DNA of 64,000 bases from Streptomyces kanamyceticus (GTDB taxonomy: Bacteria > Actinomycetota > Actinomycetes > Streptomycetales > Streptomycetaceae): assembly GCF_008704495.1 (NCBI RefSeq), contig NZ_CP023699.1, positions 7,936,001-8,000,000 on the forward strand, written 5' to 3'. The notes beneath the pieces are model-generated. The model saw only the letters and a program-made list of their open reading frames with translations. It had not been told where the DNA came from and did not search any database. Both the position numbers and the translations under genes were made by a program. Of this stretch, positions 60,327 through 64,000 are shown in pieces (position 1 is the first letter of the stretch; every line of letters begins with the position of its first letter).

Positions 60327-63152
60327 ATGCCACGACGCATCGTCAGACTCAGAACCCTCACGGCGGGAGCGGCGCTCGCGCTCGGTGCCGCCCTCCTCGC
60401 GCCGCTGCCCGGGGCCGGGGCCGCCCCGCGCGAACCGGTGGCCGAGGAGCGTACGGACTACTGCGCGGGGCAGTGCGCGGACGTGCTGCCGCCCGGCGCC
60501 AACGGCAACGCGACGCTCGCCGAGATCCTCTCCCACCGCGTCCTCGGCACCCAACCCCCGCACGCGGACGACCAGTTGGGTCCCTACGACGCGCTGTCCT
60601 CCGGCTATCCCTCGCTCACCGACGACCGGCTCACCGAGTTCTTCAACGACGCGTCCTTCGGGGTGCCGGACGATCAGGTCGCCTCCACCACCAAGCCGCG
60701 CGACGACGTGACGATCACCCGTGACAAGAAGTACGGCGTCCCGCACATCAAGGGCACGACCCGCTACGGCACCGAGTTCGGCGCGGGCTTCGCCGCCGGG
60801 CAGGACCGGCTCTGGCTCATCGACCTGTTCCGGCACATCGGGCGCGGCGAGCTGACCTCGTTCGCGGGCGGCGCGCTCGCCAACCAGGGCCTGGAGCAGC
60901 AGTTCTGGCCGCAGGCCCCGTACACGGAGCAGGACCTGGAGAAGCAGGTCGAGTACATCAGGTCCACCCAGGGCGAGCGTGGCAAGCAGGCCATGGAGGA
61001 TGCCCAGGCGTACATCGACGGGCTCAACGCCTACCGGGTGAAGTCAAAGAACGGCCGCTACTTCCCGGGCGAGTACGTCCTGACCGGCAAGATCGACGCG
61101 ATCACCAACGTCGGTGAGATCGCGCCCTTCAAGGTCACCGACATGATCGCCCTCGCGTCCGTCGTCGGCGGCCTCTTCGGCAACGGCGGCGGCGGAGAGG
61201 TCGAGGGGGCCCTCTCGCTGCTCAAGGCCCAGGAGAAGTACGGCGTGGAGAAGGGCACGAAGGTCTGGGAGTCCTTCCGCGCCCGCAACGACCCCGAGGC
61301 CGTCGAGACCATCCACGACGGCACGAGCTTCCCGTACGCGGGCAAGCCGGAGAAGGCGCGCGGCACCGCGATGCCCGACCCGGGCTCGGTCGAGCGTGAG
61401 CAGCTCGTGTACGACAGGGAGGGTGGCGCCAAGTCCGGTGCCAAGGACCCGGTGAAGGCGCCCGAGAAGCTCAAGCCGCTGCAGGGCATGTACGACAAGG
61501 GTGTCCTGCCCCCGGACCTGTTCCGCCAGGACGGCCACAAGAAGGGCATGTCCAACGCCCTGCTCGTCTCCGGCAAGCACACCGCGAGCGGCAACCCCGT
61601 CGCCGTGTTCGGCCCGCAGACCGGCTACTTCGCGCCCCAGCTCCTCATGCAGCAGGAGCTCCAGGGCCCCGGCATCAGCGCGCGCGGCGTCTCCTTCGCG
61701 GGCGTCGGCATGTACGTCCAGCTGGGCCGCGGCCAGGACTACGCCTGGTCGGCCACGTCCGCGGGGCAGGACATCACCGACACGTACGCCGTCGAACTGT
61801 GCGAGCCGGGCGGCGGCACGCCCACCAAGCAGTCCACCGGCTACCTCTACCGGGGCACCTGCACGCCCATGGAGAAGCTGGAGCGCAAGAACGCCTGGAA
61901 GCCGACGCTCGCCGACTCCACGGCCGCGGGCTCGTACCGCATGCAGGTCTTCCGCACCAAGTACGGCATCGTCACGCACCGCGCGAACACGGACGGCAAA
62001 CCCGTCGCGTACGTCTCGCTGCGCTCCACCTACCGCCACGAGGCCGACTCGATCATCGGCTTCCAGATGCTGAACGACCCCACCTACGTCAAGGACGCCC
62101 CGACGTTCATGAAGGCGGCGCAGCACATCAGCTACGCCTTCAACTGGTTCTACGCCGACTCGCGCGACATCGCGTACTACAACAGCGGCGCCAACCCCGA
62201 GCGTGCCGACAGCGTCGACCCCGCCCTGCCGGTCAAGGCCCAACAGGCGTACGAATGGCAGGACTTCGACCCGGTGGACAACACCTCGGCGCAGACGCCG
62301 CCCGCCGAGCACCCGCAGTCCGTCAACCAGGACTACTACATCTCCTGGAACAACAAGCAGGCCAAGGACTTCAACACGGCGGGCTTCGGCATGAGCGCCG
62401 TGCACCGCGGCGATCTGCTCGACGGGCGGGTCAAGAAGCTCACCGAGGAGGGCGGCGTCACCCGCGCCGCGCTCACCCGGGCCATGTCGGAGGCGGCCGT
62501 CACCGACCTGCGCGGCGAACAGGTGCTGCCCGAGCTGTTGAAGGTGCTGCGCGGTAAGCCCGTCACCGAACCGCAACTCGCCAAGGCCATCGGGCAGTTG
62601 GAGGCGTGGCGCAAGGCGGGCGCGCAGCGCAACCAGACGGCGGCGGGCTCCAAGACGTACGCCCACCCCGACGCCGTACGCGTCATGGACGCCTGGTGGC
62701 CGCTGCTCATCGAGGCCGAGTTCAAGCCCGGCCTCGGCAAGGACCTCTACGACTCGCTGACCGGGGTGCTGCCCATCGACGAGTCGCCCTCCGCGGGCCA
62801 CGGACCCACCGGGGCGCACGCGGGCTCCGCCTTCCAGTCCGGCTGGTGGGGCTATGCCGACAAGGACCTGCGCAAGGTCCTCGGCCAGCCGGTGAAGGGC
62901 GAACTCGCCGACGACTACTGCGGGGACGGCAAGCTGGACGCCTGCCGCGACGCCCTGCTCGCCACCCTCACCCAGGCCGTCGCCAAGCCCGCCACCGAGG
63001 TCTACCCCGGTGACGACGCCTGCGAGGCGGGCGACCAGTGGTGCTCGGACGCCGTCATCCACCGGGCGCTCGGCGGCATCACGCACCGGCCGATCCAGTG
63101 GCAGAACCGCCCGACGTACCAGCAGGTCGTCGAGTTCCCCGAGCACCGCTGA
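60327..63152 (+). CDS. Penicillin acylase-family Ntn hydrolase, secreted
   Basis: 941 residues from ATG 60327 (CGGAGGAGC upstream). Signal peptide (LRTLTAGAALALGAALLAPLPGAGAA). The alpha chain has YGVPHIKGTTRYGTEFGAGF and GQDRLWLIDLFRHIGRGEL; autoprocessing is expected before Ser409 in KKGMSNALLVSGKHTASGNP, leaving Ser409 as N-terminal nucleophile of the beta chain. Downstream QTGYFAPQLLMQQELQGPGI and NWFYADSRDIAYYNSGANP also fit. Family members cleave side-chain amides of beta-lactams, acyl-homoserine lactones or lipopeptides (for example cyclic lipopeptide acylases); this long variant's substrate is unknown. Confidence 0.92.
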   Translation: MPRRIVRLRTLTAGAALALGAALLAPLPGAGAAPREPVAEERTDYCAGQCADVLPPGANGNATLAEILSHRVLGTQPPHADDQLGPYDALSSGYPSLTDDRLTEFFNDASFGVPDDQVASTTKPRDDVTITRDKKYGVPHIKGTTRYGTEFGAGFAAGQDRLWLIDLFRHIGRGELTSFAGGALANQGLEQQFWPQAPYTEQDLEKQVEYIRSTQGERGKQAMEDAQAYIDGLNAYRVKSKNGRYFPGEYVLTGKIDAITNVGEIAPFKVTDMIALASVVGGLFGNGGGGEVEGALSLLKAQEKYGVEKGTKVWESFRARNDPEAVETIHDGTSFPYAGKPEKARGTAMPDPGSVEREQLVYDREGGAKSGAKDPVKAPEKLKPLQGMYDKGVLPPDLFRQDGHKKGMSNALLVSGKHTASGNPVAVFGPQTGYFAPQLLMQQELQGPGISARGVSFAGVGMYVQLGRGQDYAWSATSAGQDITDTYAVELCEPGGGTPTKQSTGYLYRGTCTPMEKLERKNAWKPTLADSTAAGSYRMQVFRTKYGIVTHRANTDGKPVAYVSLRSTYRHEADSIIGFQMLNDPTYVKDAPTFMKAAQHISYAFNWFYADSRDIAYYNSGANPERADSVDPALPVKAQQAYEWQDFDPVDNTSAQTPPAEHPQSVNQDYYISWNNKQAKDFNTAGFGMSAVHRGDLLDGRVKKLTEEGGVTRAALTRAMSEAAVTDLRGEQVLPELLKVLRGKPVTEPQLAKAIGQLEAWRKAGAQRNQTAAGSKTYAHPDAVRVMDAWWPLLIEAEFKPGLGKDLYDSLTGVLPIDESPSAGHGPTGAHAGSAFQSGWWGYADKDLRKVLGQPVKGELADDYCGDGKLDACRDALLATLTQAVAKPATEVYPGDDACEAGDQWCSDAVIHRALGGITHRPIQWQNRPTYQQVVEFPEHR

Positions 63153-63161
63153 ACAGGCGGT

Positions 63162-64000
63162 TCAGGCCGAGGCGATCCGCCCCGCCGCGAACACGACCCG
63201 CGCCAGCTCCTGGTGGCAGATGTCGCTGTGCGCCCCGGCGGGCGGAGCGCCCCGGCGCACCACCGAGGCCGCGTCCACGCTCACGCACCCCGTGGTGGGC
63301 ACGGTCTGGCCGAGGGTGATGCGCGCGGTGTCGTCCACGGCCTTGATCCCGTCGTAGCCGATGGCGCCCCACCGCTCCCACAGGTCCAGGAAGCTCGTGG
63401 AGTCGCCCGCCAGCTTCGACGCCAGCGGATAGAGCTTGCCGAGCGCGAAGTCGTGCCGCGAGTAGCAGGAGACCAGCGGTCCGTCGATCCGCCGCTGTAC
63501 GCCGTGCAGGGCGCCGCCGCGCGTCCTGTCCTGCGGCAGCCGGTCGGCGAACGCGTAGTGCGAGAAGGCCCCTTCGAGCAGGGTCACCGACTTCACGGCG
63601 CGCACGTCGGCGGGCATCCCGCGCAGGGCGTACGACACGAGCCTGCCGCCGAAGCTGTGCCCGATCAGATGCACCCGGACCGTCGGTACGTCACGGGCGA
63701 GCAGGCCGATCGCCGGGCCGAGGCCCAACTGGCCGATCGCGCCCGCCCGTCGCTTCATCGCGTAGTAGGTGCCCTGCCGCAGCAGCTCGTGCGCGCCGTT
63801 CCACAGCCGTTTGCGCAGCCGCCCGAAGAGCTCGGGCTGCCCGTCGGCGTAGAGCGCGGCCGCGAACACCTCACAGACCTGGACCGCGTCGTCGGTGAGC
63901 ATGGCGGGCTCGCCCGCGCCGGTGTCCTCGCCGAAGTGCCGGGCCGGGTGGGACTCGCGCAGCGAGACCAGATCACGGACGAGCCGCCCGAACTCATACA
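63162..64000 (-). CDS. Alpha/beta hydrolase-like serine esterase, 5' end outside window
   Basis: At least 279 residues; the frame continues beyond base 64000 (YEFGRLVRDLVSLRESHPAR upstream of an internal ATG at 63902). The nucleophile elbow is VHLIGHSFGGRLVSYAL (GxSxG), with VKSVTLLEGAFSHYAF after it and a probable Asp/His pair later. Large unknown-substrate family in Streptomyces, sometimes called lipase-like serine-threonine-rich proteins. Ends 10 bp from the convergent acylase gene. Confidence 0.82.
   Translation of the reverse strand, partial: YEFGRLVRDLVSLRESHPARHFGEDTGAGEPAMLTDDAVQVCEVFAAALYADGQPELFGRLRKRLWNGAHELLRQGTYYAMKRRAGAIGQLGLGPAIGLLARDVPTVRVHLIGHSFGGRLVSYALRGMPADVRAVKSVTLLEGAFSHYAFADRLPQDRTRGGALHGVQRRIDGPLVSCYSRHDFALGKLYPLASKLAGDSTSFLDLWERWGAIGYDGIKAVDDTARITLGQTVPTTGCVSVDAASVVRRGAPPAGAHSDICHQELARVVFAAGRIASA

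Noticed and set aside
1..64000. tRNA genes, insertion sequences, integrases or prophage genes
   Set aside because: I looked for transposase DDE/HNH-type proteins, terminal repeats and tRNA-like cloverleaf ends with CCA and found none I could support.

Overview
The window is chromosomal DNA from a Streptomyces or a very close actinomycete. It is very GC-rich with strongly GC-biased third codon positions, uses many GTG and some TTG starts, has dense 4-nt stop/start overlaps, and carries streptomycete-type gene families (multiple TetR, GntR and LuxR regulators, a PASTA-less Ser/Thr kinase, a DUF4331/TPR/NicO cluster, DUF5925-type AAA protein). I see no rRNA, tRNA, CRISPR array, phage genes or insertion sequence. 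Starts were chosen from ribosome binding sites and overlaps, so several N-termini are provisional.

Layout. 0-5.2 kb: end of an AraC regulator, a membrane protein, a CitB-type response regulator divergent from a tripartite tricarboxylate transporter operon (tctCBA), and a GNAT gene. 5.2-10.2 kb: a 46-residue gene missed by size filters, a methyltransferase-Nudix-VOC triple fusion, DUF402 and tandem-GNAT genes, a GntR-type regulator and an AAA ATPase. 10.3-20.2 kb: a cell-surface polysaccharide locus (GH39-like hydrolase, Wzx-like flippase fused to a second polytopic membrane domain, polysaccharide deacetylase, two family 2 glycosyltransferases, FemAB-like protein, small membrane protein). 20.3-28.2 kb: secreted SGNH lipase, membrane Ser/Thr kinase, and an operon DUF4331-TPR-NicO metal exporter/importer, then a small basic protein. 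28.3-34.7 kb: a TetR-controlled ABC drug-type exporter, then a rearrangement scar where a LuxR/LAL regulator lacking its ATPase half abuts the tail of an MFS exporter, then an ISP-type restriction/modification-like protein. 34.7-37.6 kb: GntR regulator, homogentisate dioxygenase and a divergent TetR. 37.6-44 kb: molybdopterin oxidoreductase, CitMHS citrate transporter with a structured leader, MFS transporter, subtilisin-type protease. 44.3-46.9 kb: aldehyde and alcohol dehydrogenase operon. 46.9-51.7 kb: urea transporter, a 125-residue protein and an 1108-residue NACHT ATPase in one overlapping operon. 51.7-64 kb: EamA exporter, RibD-like reductase, six regulators, acyl-CoA dehydrogenase, MaoC-like enzyme, SoxR, two hypotheticals, a penicillin-acylase-family enzyme and a partial alpha/beta hydrolase.

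The most striking item is the NACHT operon: the C-terminal tail of the small protein and the N-terminal tail of the NACHT protein carry the same short motif around GLNAPGA, with different codons. This is the arrangement expected of an NLR that switches on a small effector by templated amyloid-like assembly, i.e. a candidate anti-phage or programmed-death system. Other strong signals are a 19-bp TetR-type operator shared by two loci 11 kb apart (acyl-CoA dehydrogenase and aldehyde dehydrogenase), a 15-bp operator repeated on both sides of a TetR/MaoC pair, two 17-bp operators between an ABC exporter and its TetR gene, a hairpin that would mask the CitMHS ribosome binding site, and a dispersed stem-loop repeat present three times.
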